Source: Chromatiales bacterium (lineage in GTDB: Bacteria > Pseudomonadota > Gammaproteobacteria > Steroidobacterales > GCA-2729495). From it: DNA of 36,537 nt. The stretch lies in NCBI GenBank assembly GCA_016789885.1, contig JAEUPZ010000022.1, positions 1 to 36,537 on the forward strand. The letters run 5' to 3'. The first letter of the stretch is position 1. Each line of letters begins with the position of its first letter. Position numbers and translations under genes: made by a program. This document shows, piece by piece, positions 8,114-15,553 of this stretch. The notes beneath the pieces are model-generated. The model saw nothing but the letters and a program-made list of their open reading frames with translations. It did not search any database and was not told the DNA's origin.

Positions 8114-8146
8114 CCAAAAAGAAACGGGGTGCCGAAGCACCCCGTT
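8114..8146 (-). terminator. Rho-independent terminator of the TonB receptor gene
   Basis: Read on the minus strand, a perfect 10-bp stem (8146-8137 with 8132-8123) closes on a TTCG tetraloop and is followed by TTCTTTTTGG. It lies 65 bp after the receptor's stop codon. Confidence 0.9.
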
Positions 8147-8210
8147 CCCCGCTCCCCCCGGTCCGCGGGCGGCCCCCCGGCCACCCGCGCCCCGTCGTGG
8201 CCCCCCGGGC

Positions 8211-10523
8211 CTAGTACTGCAGCCGGAACTGCAGCATGTACTCCGCCGGCGGCAGCACCGTGCGGATGTTCGTGAAGCCGTTGGCGAAGATGCCAGACAC
8301 CACATCCTCGGAGTCGAAGATGTTCTTGCCGGTCAGCGCCACCTGCCACTGGCCGTCGTCGGAGCCGATGCCGACGAAGCCGTTGACGCGGTTGTAGCTG
8401 TCGATCTGGACCAGGTTGCGTGACTCCGAGAAGTACTCGTCGGTGTAGTACACGTCGGCCCCGTAGCTGAACTGCAGGTTGTTCTGCAGCGGCACCGTGT
8501 AGTTGAAGCCCACCTTGCCCTGCAGGCCCGGGTTCGACGGCAGCTCGTTGACCGGCGTCGTGCACTGCCGCGAGGCCGGGTTGGGCCGGTTCGGGCAGGC
8601 GACATCCGGGTCGACGCCGTCGGGCGGCGCCAGGCCACCCGGCGGCGACTGCGGGTTGACCTTGCCGAAGTCGCTGTCCTGCAGGCCCATCTGGGCAAAG
8701 ATCAGCAGCTTGTCCGTGGGCTGCCACTTCGCCTCGACCTCGAGGCCGTAGACGTCCACCTTGCCGACGTTGTCGATGGGGAAGCCGCCGGCGCCGTTGA
8801 TGACGATCTGCTGGATATCGTCGTACATGGCGTAGAAGGCCGCCACGTTCAGCTGCACCCGGCGGTCGAACAGGTCGCCCTTCCAGCCGGCCTCGATGCT
8901 GTCGACCGTCTGCGGGTCGAAGGCTGTGCCGCCGCAGCTGGCGCTCAGGTTGCCGAAGCACAGCGTGCGGAAGCCACCGGACTGGAAGCCCTGGGCGTAG
9001 GACAGGTAGACGAGGTTCTCCGGGTCGAGGCGGTAGTCCACGCTGACCTTGCCGGTGACCTCGCTCCAGTCGTCGTCGAGGGCCACGGAGCCGTTGCCGG
9101 GTGGCGTCGGGTCGTTGACGTTGCTGTCGTCGACGCAGAAGAACCCGACGCAGTCGTCGCTGTACTCCTTCTCGTCCTGGGTCCACCGCAGGCCCGCCGT
9201 GACGGACAGCGCGTCGGTCACGCGGAAAGTACCCTCGCCGTAGAGCGCGTAACTGTCGGTCTCGTTGTCGATCAGCTCGGCGAAGACCGGCACCGGCCCG
9301 AAGGCCGGGATGCCGCCGGAGAAGAGCTGCGTGCCGTCTTCGTTCAGGTAGAACGCGCCGAGCTGCCAGGCCAGGCGCTCGTTGAAGGCGTAGCCGAGCA
9401 GCTGGAACTCCTGGCTGATCTGGGTGAAATCCGACTCGGAGCGGATGCGCAGGCCGAACTGCAGGCTTGGGTCGGTGAAGCTCGCGTCGGCGCCGCCGCC
9501 CGACAGGTCGAAGCCGAAGTCGTCCTTGATGTCGGCAAAGGCCGTCAGGGACTTCAGCGTGACCGAGCCCATGCGGAACGTGAGCGCCAGGCTCGCGCCG
9601 CCCTGGTCCGAGGCGCCGTAGTTCGCGCCGGCGGCGGAGTAGTTGTCATAGAAGCCGCCGAGCGGCCGGCTGTTGCCGGGCGCGGGGTCGAACTCGGGGT
9701 TGTTGCTGGGCGGCTGCGGGAACGGCGGGAACCCCGGGTCGTTGCTGAACGGCACGTAGGGGACGCCGTTGTAGCCGTCGTTCTCGAGGTCGGCGACCCA
9801 GCCGGTCAGCGTCGCCTCGAAGTTCTCGGTGCCGAACCAGCGGATCTTGGCCCGGGCGATCTTGTTGTCGTACTCGCCGAAGTCCCGGCCGAGCCGCGGG
9901 TTCGGCTGCCAGCCGTCGTCACGCTTCTCGTACAGGGCCGTGATCGAGCCGGCCAGGGCGCCTTCCTCGATGGGGCCGCCGAAGGAGCCGGCGATGCGCG
10001 TGGTGCTGAAGTTGCCGAGGCCGAAGTTCAGGTTGGCCCAGCTCTCGTCGCCGGGCGTGCGGGTGATGACCTTCACGGCGCCGGCGATGGTGTTGCGGCC
10101 GTAGAGCGTGCCCTGGGGGCCGCGCAGCACCTCGATGCGCTCGATGTCCGTCAGGTCGAGGTTGGCGCTGGCGAGACGACCGTAATAGACGTCGTCCATG
10201 TAGATGCCGACCGGCGACTCCGACAGGTTGAAGCCGGGGTTCTGGACGCTGGCGCCGCGGGAGTGGATCTGCAGCGCCTGGGCGCCGGCGGTGACGACGT
10301 AGGTCTGCAGGTTCGGCACGTTCTGGCCGATGTCCTGGACCGCGTCGATCTGCAGGTTGGTGATGCGGGTCGCGTCGAAGGCGCTGACGGCCAGTGGCAC
10401 GTCCTGCAGGGACTGCTCGCGGCGTTGCGCGGTGACGGTGATCTCGTTCACCTGGGCGGCCGACGGCAGGCTGGCGGCGAGCAGGGCACTGGCGGTGAGC
10501 GTCGTGCGAAGGCGTGGCTGCAT
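8211..10523 (-). CDS. TonB-dependent outer-membrane receptor
   Basis: A 770-residue outer-membrane receptor for TonB-driven uptake. It has a signal peptide (residues 1-22, ending PSAAQ), then EITVTAQRREQSLQDVPLAVSAF, which holds the TonB-box-like strand and the start of the plug. The plug ends in the conserved IERIEVLRGPQGTLYGRNT. A long beta-barrel follows, ending FRLQY with an aromatic last residue as is usual for outer-membrane insertion. The QRREQSLQDVP form is typical of the large receptor group of sphingomonads and related catabolic bacteria rather than a defined siderophore receptor. The ATG at 10523 follows a G-rich Shine-Dalgarno sequence. Ligand unknown; its neighbours suggest an organic substrate. 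Confidence 0.92.
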   Translation of the reverse strand: MQPRLRTTLTASALLAASLPSAAQVNEITVTAQRREQSLQDVPLAVSAFDATRITNLQIDAVQDIGQNVPNLQTYVVTAGAQALQIHSRGASVQNPGFNLSESPVGIYMDDVYYGRLASANLDLTDIERIEVLRGPQGTLYGRNTIAGAVKVITRTPGDESWANLNFGLGNFSTTRIAGSFGGPIEEGALAGSITALYEKRDDGWQPNPRLGRDFGEYDNKIARAKIRWFGTENFEATLTGWVADLENDGYNGVPYVPFSNDPGFPPFPQPPSNNPEFDPAPGNSRPLGGFYDNYSAAGANYGASDQGGASLALTFRMGSVTLKSLTAFADIKDDFGFDLSGGGADASFTDPSLQFGLRIRSESDFTQISQEFQLLGYAFNERLAWQLGAFYLNEDGTQLFSGGIPAFGPVPVFAELIDNETDSYALYGEGTFRVTDALSVTAGLRWTQDEKEYSDDCVGFFCVDDSNVNDPTPPGNGSVALDDDWSEVTGKVSVDYRLDPENLVYLSYAQGFQSGGFRTLCFGNLSASCGGTAFDPQTVDSIEAGWKGDLFDRRVQLNVAAFYAMYDDIQQIVINGAGGFPIDNVGKVDVYGLEVEAKWQPTDKLLIFAQMGLQDSDFGKVNPQSPPGGLAPPDGVDPDVACPNRPNPASRQCTTPVNELPSNPGLQGKVGFNYTVPLQNNLQFSYGADVYYTDEYFSESRNLVQIDSYNRVNGFVGIGSDDGQWQVALTGKNIFDSEDVVSGIFANGFTNIRTVLPPAEYMLQFRLQY

Positions 10524-10621
10524 GTTGTTCTCCCCCCCGGGTTGCCGCGCAGAGCGCGGGGCGATGCGGCCGCAGCGCCGGCCCGGGTGTCGGGAGCGCG
10601 CCACGGACGCGACCGCAGCGG

Positions 10622-10649
10622 AGCATAACAGAATCCCGCTGGCCCAAAA
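10622..10649 (-). promoter_or_regulatory. Candidate promoter of the TonB receptor gene
   Basis: On the minus strand TTTTGG (10649-10644) and TATGCT (10627-10622) are 16 bp apart, and TATGCT is preceded by TGT, giving a partly extended -10. The leader would be about 90 nt. The -35 box overlaps the T-tract of the upstream gene's terminator. Suggestive only. Confidence 0.3.
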
Positions 10650-10683
10650 GACACAGGGCCCGGGGGTCAGCCCGGGCCCTGTG
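10645..10683 (-). terminator. Rho-independent terminator of the paralogous-pair operon
   Basis: A perfect 13-bp GC-rich stem (10683-10671 with 10664-10652) around a 6-base loop is followed on the minus strand by TCTTTTGGG. It ends the two-gene unit 10723-12066 and separates it from the TonB receptor. Confidence 0.85.
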
Positions 10684-10722
10684 GGGGTGTTGCGGAAAGG
10701 CCGCGCGGGGCGCGGCGGTACT

Positions 10723-11346
10723 TCAGTCGGCCAGCTCGCAGGTGATCCAGCCGTCGGCGCTGATGGGTGACACATTGAGCTTGACGCCCATGGTCTCGGC
10801 GAAGCCCTCGAGCCGGGGGCGGGTCCACTGGTCGTGGATCTCCTCGACGGTGAGGTCGAACTGCCCGATGCGGCGGCACTGTTCGAGCACGTAGCCGAAG
10901 GGCTCCTTCCAGCGCCGGCTGCGTCCGTCGCCCTCGCTGGTCATCGCCAGCGCGTAGTGGCAGGCCGTGCGGTCGAACAGGGCGACCAGGGCGATCTCCT
11001 TCATGCCGGTCTTGTCGATGATCTGCTTCATGCGCCGGTTGATGGGGGCCATGGTCTGGACGTCGTGGGCCACGTACTCGGCCCAGGCGCCCCGGTTCTT
11101 GGCGAACTGCATGGCGTTCAGGTGCGCCTTGACGAGGGGGTCGTTGAGCTCGTGGGCGTAGCCGGCGTGGTTGCCGAGGATCTTCAGTACCACCGACATC
11201 GACTGGCCGAGCATGTCCTCGCGGCCCTCGAAGCCGCTCAGGGTCTTGTACTTGTCGGCCTCATTCTTCGCCTTCGGGGCCTCGTGCGGCGGGACCGCGG
11301 CGACGTACTCTTTCTTCGGGGTCACTTCGGCGGGGTTGGCAGCCAT
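10723..11346 (-). CDS. Unknown protein, second member of a paralogous pair
   Basis: A 207-residue protein, apparently soluble, of a family I do not recognise. It is clearly paralogous to the product of the gene just upstream (11410-12066). Shared landmarks are FEG-x-E-x-MLG near residue 40, KAHL-x-AMQFAKN, a central HDV-x-T-x2-P-x-N-R, LFDRTACHYAL with a cysteine, RIGQFDLT, WTRPRLEGFA, and the C-terminal DGWITCEL with a second cysteine. There is no signal peptide or transmembrane segment. The ATG at 11346 was preferred to 11397 because AGGAG lies upstream of it, as before its partner. The gene is second in the operon, 63 bp behind the first, and a terminator follows. Conserved His, Asp and Cys could make it an enzyme or a ligand-binding protein. 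Confidence 0.8.
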   Translation of the reverse strand: MAANPAEVTPKKEYVAAVPPHEAPKAKNEADKYKTLSGFEGREDMLGQSMSVVLKILGNHAGYAHELNDPLVKAHLNAMQFAKNRGAWAEYVAHDVQTMAPINRRMKQIIDKTGMKEIALVALFDRTACHYALAMTSEGDGRSRRWKEPFGYVLEQCRRIGQFDLTVEEIHDQWTRPRLEGFAETMGVKLNVSPISADGWITCELAD

Positions 11347-11409
11347 GTCTCGTTGCTCCTGTGGGGTGGTAAGGCGGCCGTCATGGGGTGCGGCCACCGC
11401 AGTCTTCGT

Positions 11410-12066
11410 CTACTGGTCCAGCTCGCACCAGAGCCAGCCGTCGTCCTGCCAGGGCGAGACGCGGAGCTTGATGCCGAGGTCAGCGGCGTAGCCGTGCAGG
11501 CGCGGCGTGGTCCACTCCTCGTGGATCCACTGCTCCGTCATGTCGAACTGGCCGATGCGCTTGCCCATCTCCAGCACGGTCCGGAAGGGTGACTTCCAGA
11601 CCCGGCGGCCGGGCTCGACCTTCCACTCGAGGACCAGCTGGTACCAGCAGTCGGTGCGCTCGAAGAGGCCGGACAGGCCGTACTCGGCGTTGCCGGTGCT
11701 GGCGATCAGCTGGCCCACGCGCTTGTTGACCGGGCGGAGCGTCGCCACGTCGTGCTCGATGAACTGCTTCATCATCCCGTGGTTCTTCGCGAACTGCATG
11801 GCCTGCAGGTGCGCCTTCATGACCGCGTCGTTCAGGTGATGCTGGTAGGGGACGTCGGCGATGATGGTCTTGAGGAGCTGCACCAGGCCGACGCCCAGCA
11901 TTTCCTCCTTGCCCTCGAAGCCGGACCAGAGGCCGAACTCCTGGACGCTGGGAACCTTCCACGCGGCCTTCTGGGCCGGCGCGCCGCCCTGGGGCGGATA
12001 GGCAGGGTTGGGTGACCCGGCGGGGGTGGTGCCGGTCTCTGGATCCTGGCGGGCGGCTTCGGCCAT
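11410..12066 (-). CDS. Unknown protein, first member of a paralogous pair
   Basis: A 218-residue protein of the same unrecognised family as the product of 10723-11346. Its N-terminal 40 residues are a Pro/Ala/Gly-rich, probably disordered leader; the domain starts at about EFGLWSGFEGKEEMLG. It shares AHLQAMQFAKNHG, EHDVATLRPVNKR, LFERTDCWYQL, RIGQFDMT, EWTTPRLHGYA and DGWLWCEL with its partner. The two differ enough to suggest different roles, for example two unlike subunits, rather than a recent duplication. CAGGAG precedes the ATG. It is divergent from the amidohydrolase gene at 12457, with 390 bp between, so the two sides may be co-regulated. Confidence 0.8.
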   Translation of the reverse strand: MAEAARQDPETGTTPAGSPNPAYPPQGGAPAQKAAWKVPSVQEFGLWSGFEGKEEMLGVGLVQLLKTIIADVPYQHHLNDAVMKAHLQAMQFAKNHGMMKQFIEHDVATLRPVNKRVGQLIASTGNAEYGLSGLFERTDCWYQLVLEWKVEPGRRVWKSPFRTVLEMGKRIGQFDMTEQWIHEEWTTPRLHGYAADLGIKLRVSPWQDDGWLWCELDQ

Positions 12067-12456
12067 GGGGTGCTCCTGTGGGCCAGTGGACTGCCGAGAC
12101 CTGACCTTCTAGTCCTGCGGCTGCCGTCTGGCAAGGGTTTGCGTCGACCGGCGTGAGTTCGCTCCCGCAGGCTGGATGGTTCCCGCCCGGTGCGGCGTGG
12201 CGGGGGTTGTGTCTGTGGTGACCGCCGGGTGGCTGGCCACTTGACCGACGCGGGTGGCGACCGCGTCGCCAGCGGTGCCGTGCTTGCGGGCTGCCCGATT
12301 CGGTGGAACTATTGCCGCGATCAGCCCGCCGGAGGCAGGCGGGCCAGAATAACCGGGCTACAACCGGTACCGGCAGGGGAGTTCCAGTCGGCTTGTGGTT
12401 GTGTGGGGGTGCGCCCGCCGGGCGTACCGGGTGGATCATTTCGCGAGGGTTGGGCG
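12067..12456. promoter_or_regulatory. Divergent intergenic region, probable control site of the amide-hydrolase locus
   Basis: 390 bp separate two divergent units, with no credible gene inside. It contains a minus-strand promoter candidate (12106-12134), a 17-bp hyphenated palindrome TGGCGAC-CGC-GTCGCCA at 12255-12271, and a shorter one, GTGGC-TG-GCCAC, at 12229-12240, either of which could bind a dimeric regulator. GC-rich DNA gives such palindromes by chance, so operator function is only a suggestion. No regulator gene adjoins. Confidence 0.4.
12106..12134 (-). promoter_or_regulatory. Candidate sigma-70 promoter of the paralogous-pair operon
   Basis: On the minus strand TTGCCA (12134-12129) and TAGAAG (12111-12106) are 17 bp apart. 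Transcription would start near 12099, giving a leader of about 33 nt that contains the CAGGAG ribosome binding site of the gene starting at 12066. Confidence 0.4.
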
Positions 12457-13095
12457 ATGGCAGATACGGCAGCGAAGAACTATGCGGGCGTGTGGGACGG
12501 GCGGCTCGGCTTCGGCCGCAAGACGGTGCTCCTCGTCATCGACCTGCTCCAGGGCTACACGATCAAGGGAGCACCGCTCTTCGCCCCGGGGGTCGTCAAG
12601 GCCGTCGCGGAGATGCCCGAGCTGCTGAAGGCGGCGCGGGCGAAGAAGATGCCGATCATCCACACCCGCGTGCTGTACAACCCGTCGGACTACGCCGACG
12701 GCGGCGTCTGGATCAAGAAGGCCCCGGTGCTCAAGGACCTGATCCCGGGCAGCCGGTACGCGAAGTTCTGCCGGGGCGTCGAGCCTGCCAAGGGCGAGCT
12801 CGTCATCACCAAGAACTATGCGAGCTGCTTCTTCGGCACCTCTCTCGCCGCGACGCTGACGGCCATGGGCGCCGACACCGTGCTCATCACCGGCTGCACC
12901 ACGTCCGGCTGCATCCGCGCCTCCGCCGTCGATGCCGTCCAGCACGGCTTCCGGCCGATCGTCATCCGCGAGTGCGTCGGTGACCGCCACGACGGCCCCC
13001 ACGAGGCCAACCTGTTCGACATCAACGCCAAGTACGGCGACGTCATCGGCAAGGCCGAGGCCCTGAAGTACATCCGGGGCCTGAAAAAGGCCTGA
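12457..13095 (+). CDS. Isochorismatase-family cysteine amidohydrolase
   Basis: A 212-residue cytoplasmic hydrolase of the isochorismatase fold. The catalytic triad of the amidase members is visible: Asp29 in LLVIDLLQGY, Lys119 in VITKNYAS, and nucleophile Cys152 in TTSGCIRASAVDA. The GC-x2-SGC-[IV]-RAS form is typical of N-carbamoylsarcosine amidohydrolase, maleamate amidohydrolase and similar enzymes that release ammonia (or CO2 plus ammonia) from an open-chain amide or carbamoyl compound. GAGGG precedes the ATG. It is the first of four genes on this strand; next to the deacetylase-like gene it would suit the second step, after ring opening. The substrate is not known. Confidence 0.87.
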   Translation: MADTAAKNYAGVWDGRLGFGRKTVLLVIDLLQGYTIKGAPLFAPGVVKAVAEMPELLKAARAKKMPIIHTRVLYNPSDYADGGVWIKKAPVLKDLIPGSRYAKFCRGVEPAKGELVITKNYASCFFGTSLAATLTAMGADTVLITGCTTSGCIRASAVDAVQHGFRPIVIRECVGDRHDGPHEANLFDINAKYGDVIGKAEALKYIRGLKKA

Positions 13096-13175
13096 GTGCC
13101 GGGCGGGCGCCAGGCGCCCGCCGCGACCGAACCGAAGATTTCCACCAGCGCCACTGATCCGGGGGATCCTGAACG

Positions 13176-14093
13176 ATGGCCACCAAGAAGCTCTCCAAGG
13201 CAGACCGCAGCAAGCTCACCCAGACGCCGCACTACGACTTCGTGCCGATCATCGACCGGCCGAAGTTCAAGCTGCCGAACGGCGCCCGGGTCGCCGTCCT
13301 GCCCTACATCAACATCGAGCACTTCCCGCACGACATCCCGGGCACGGCCATCATCCCGGGTACCCAGCAGTTCAATCCCGACCCGCTGAACTACGGCTGG
13401 CGCGACTACGGCAACCGGGTCGGCCTCTGGAGGATGATCGACCTGATGGACGAGTGCGGCATGCGCGGCACCGTCTGCCTCAACTCCGAGATCATCCGCG
13501 AGTATCCCCGCATCATCGAGGAGACCCACAAGCGCAAGTGGGCCTTCATCGGCCACGGCATCAACAATGCCCCGGCGAACTTCCTGTCGAAGATCGACGA
13601 GGCCAAGGAGCGCGAGATCATCCGCGGCGTGCTCAGCGCCATGGAGAAGGCCCTCGGCCGCAAGACCAAGGGCTGGCTGTCGCCGTTCCTGACCCACACG
13701 AACAACACGCCGAAGCTGCTGGCCGAGTTCGGGGTCGAGTACCTGTGCGACTACACGGCCGACGACCACCCGTTCCCGTTCAACGTGCCGAAGGGCAGCC
13801 TGATCTCCGTCCCCTACACGGTCGAGCTGAACGACATCCCGGCCTTCGCCAACGTCGGCGTCAGCTCCGAGGCCTTCGGCGACATGATCGTCGACCAGTT
13901 CGACCAGCTGTACGAAGAGGGCGCCGACAACGCGCGCTGCATGCCGATCTGCCTGCACACCTTCTGGGTCGGCCAGCCGAACAAGTTCCGCCACCTGGCC
14001 CGGGCGTTCCGCCACATCGCCGCCCACAAGGACGTCTGGATGGCCACGGGCGACGACGTGAACGACTGGTATCGCAAGCAGTTCATGAAGTAA
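13176..14093 (+). CDS. Polysaccharide-deacetylase-fold hydrolase, PuuE allantoinase/imidase type
   Basis: A 305-residue protein of the NodB-like fold, in the branch that includes PuuE allantoinase and cyclic imide hydrolase rather than true sugar deacetylases. Characteristic parts are YGNRVGLWRMIDLMDECGMRG, FIGHGINN at about residues 126-133, then GWLSPFLTHTNNTPKLLAEFGVEYLCDYTADDHPF, and near the end HTFWVGQPNKFRHL. The TFDDG and H-x3-H metal motifs of classical NodB deacetylases are absent or altered, as in the PuuE branch. The likely reaction is hydrolysis of a cyclic amide or imide. No signal peptide is present. It lies 80 bp after the amidohydrolase gene. Confidence 0.82.
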   Translation: MATKKLSKADRSKLTQTPHYDFVPIIDRPKFKLPNGARVAVLPYINIEHFPHDIPGTAIIPGTQQFNPDPLNYGWRDYGNRVGLWRMIDLMDECGMRGTVCLNSEIIREYPRIIEETHKRKWAFIGHGINNAPANFLSKIDEAKEREIIRGVLSAMEKALGRKTKGWLSPFLTHTNNTPKLLAEFGVEYLCDYTADDHPFPFNVPKGSLISVPYTVELNDIPAFANVGVSSEAFGDMIVDQFDQLYEEGADNARCMPICLHTFWVGQPNKFRHLARAFRHIAAHKDVWMATGDDVNDWYRKQFMK

Positions 14094-14217
14094 CCTGCGT
14101 GACGTAACACCGCGGCCGTGCCGCACCGCCACGCCGGCCGACACCCGGCCGAGGTGGCGGAAGGTGCAGCGGCGACGCCATCCCGGGGGGGTCTCCCGGA
14201 ATCATCGAGGAGTACGT

Positions 14218-14490
14218 ATGGCTAAGCGTGTACAGGACATGCGCCCGGCCCGCACCAAAGATGCGGTTGCCTGGCTCAAGGAGAACGTCGCGGAGCAGAA
14301 GAAGCGCTACGCGGCCATCGTCAAGGAGATGGACGAGCTCGCCCCCGAGCGCGAGAAGTGGGTGGCCGAGTTCCTGCAGATCATCCAGACCTACGGCTTC
14401 AGCGTGACCGGCGACGTCCGCCGGGTCATCAAGCCCCACGAGGTGCCGAAGAAGCCCAAGGGCCTCAAGCACCACCAGGTCATCTTTTAA
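14218..14490 (+). CDS. Small charged protein of unknown function
   Basis: A 90-residue protein, rich in Lys, Glu and Arg, that I cannot assign to a family. Residues 10-55 look helical and could form a coiled coil (DAVAWLKENVAEQKKRYAAI onward); the C-terminus is basic and ends with KPKGLKHHQVIF. It has a strong GAGGAG ribosome binding site 8 bp before the ATG, and the next gene starts 11 bp after its stop, so it is almost certainly expressed with the two-cupin protein. A role as a small subunit or partner of that protein is an inference from the tight spacing. Confidence 0.75.
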   Translation: MAKRVQDMRPARTKDAVAWLKENVAEQKKRYAAIVKEMDELAPEREKWVAEFLQIIQTYGFSVTGDVRRVIKPHEVPKKPKGLKHHQVIF

Positions 14491-14501
14491 GGAGCGCCAT
14501 C

Positions 14502-15434
14502 GTGGCACGACCGCACATTGAGCCGTACGTAGAGCTCGACTACCCGTACAAGAAGTTCGACCTGGCTGGCTTCAAGGGCAGCCACTACAAGGTCATGTCG
14601 CTGGATCCGGACAGCGGCGCCTGCACGCTGAAGGTCCGCTTCGACGGCGGCTACAAGCGCAAGCCCGGCCTGTCGTATTCCGACGTCGAGATCTTCGTGC
14701 TGAACGGCACCATGAAGGTCGGCAAGGAGACCTGGGTCGAGGGCCACTACGCCTTCATCCCGGCCGGCATGGCCACCGGTGCGATCTCGGTGGACCAGGG
14801 CGCCGAGGTGCTGCTGATGTTCAACGACGGCGAGCCGACCTTCGCCGAGTCGGGCAGCAACCACCAGCTGGCGCTGACCGAGGCCTACGCCTCGCTGAAC
14901 AGCTATGAAGACCGCCCCTGGGGCCCGGGCAACCTGGTGTCCCCGTCGGTGGCGTCGGGCTGCATGATCAAGGTCCTGCACTACGATCCGCTGACCGAGG
15001 CGCTGAGTTTCCTGTACTGCATGACGCCGCGCTTCAAGCAGGACAACATCTCGTACCACGACAGCGCCGAAGAGGCGTACCACATCTGGGGCACCTCCTG
15101 GATGATGCAGTTCGGCGAGCTGCCGACCGGCGGGTACTTCTGGCGGCCGCCGTACATCAACCACGGCTCGTTCCGCTGCAAGTACGGCACCATCGCCTTC
15201 GGCCGCACCGACTCGGTGCTGTTCAACTACTTCCACTTCAACCCGTGGACGAACCCGGACGAGAACAAGCGGCGTGCCGCGGCGGCCTTCTACCGCCGGC
15301 GCCCGCAGCTCTACAACTGGGTCGCGTCGGATGGCCACAACCACCCGCACGGGCCGCCGGACTTCGAGCACCCGAACTATCACGACGATCCGCAGGTGCG
15401 TCTGACCCACGGCAAGAAGGTGGGCAAGCGCTGA
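14502..15434 (+). CDS. Two-domain cupin protein
   Basis: A 310-residue protein with two cupin-like halves. The first (about 45-110) has YSDVEIFVLNGTMKVG and HYAFIPAGMATGAIS; the second (about 180-250) has SAEEAYHIWG, GGYFWRPPYINHGSF and a return strand. In the first half the usual H-x-H of cupin motif 1 is replaced (S-D-V-E), so metal binding there is doubtful; the second keeps a Glu, a His in AYHIWG and a His in INHGSF. The C-terminal 40 residues are His-rich. The GTG start at 14502 follows AAGGAG and lies 11 bp after the small-protein stop. It could be a dioxygenase, isomerase or lyase of the same pathway. A TTCG-loop terminator follows. Confidence 0.8.
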   Translation: MARPHIEPYVELDYPYKKFDLAGFKGSHYKVMSLDPDSGACTLKVRFDGGYKRKPGLSYSDVEIFVLNGTMKVGKETWVEGHYAFIPAGMATGAISVDQGAEVLLMFNDGEPTFAESGSNHQLALTEAYASLNSYEDRPWGPGNLVSPSVASGCMIKVLHYDPLTEALSFLYCMTPRFKQDNISYHDSAEEAYHIWGTSWMMQFGELPTGGYFWRPPYINHGSFRCKYGTIAFGRTDSVLFNYFHFNPWTNPDENKRRAAAAFYRRRPQLYNWVASDGHNHPHGPPDFEHPNYHDDPQVRLTHGKKVGKR

Positions 15435-15502
15435 GCAGCGACGCCGGCAGCAATGCCGCGCGACGGGTGACGGGCCTGACCCTGTCAGCCGGTGACGACA
15501 CC

Positions 15503-15535
15503 AGGACGGCGGGCTTCGGCCCGCCGTCCTTTTTT
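15503..15535 (+). terminator. Rho-independent terminator of the amide-hydrolase operon
   Basis: A perfect 12-bp stem (15503-15514 with 15519-15530) with a TTCG loop is followed by a run of T. It lies about 70 bp after the two-cupin gene and before the dipeptidase ATG, so the dipeptidase is probably transcribed separately. Confidence 0.93.
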
Positions 15536-15553
15536 GTGCGCCGGCTCCGCGCC

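Larger units (their letters stand above)
7839..8210. other. Non-coding gap between convergent genes
   Basis: No credible gene lies in these 372 bp. They hold a long inverted repeat (7873-8019) and the terminator of the TonB receptor (8114-8146). Open frames crossing the gap lack any family pattern and run through both arms of the repeat. Confidence 0.7.

Noticed and set aside
12229..12271. Short palindromes as an operator for a specific regulator
   Set aside because: They are noted in the intergenic entry, but with no adjacent regulator gene and high GC they are too weak to name.
12816..14144. 442-codon minus-strand frame over the amidohydrolase and deacetylase genes
   Set aside because: It is antisense to two genes with catalytic motifs and shows Val/Asp/Gly-rich shadow composition.
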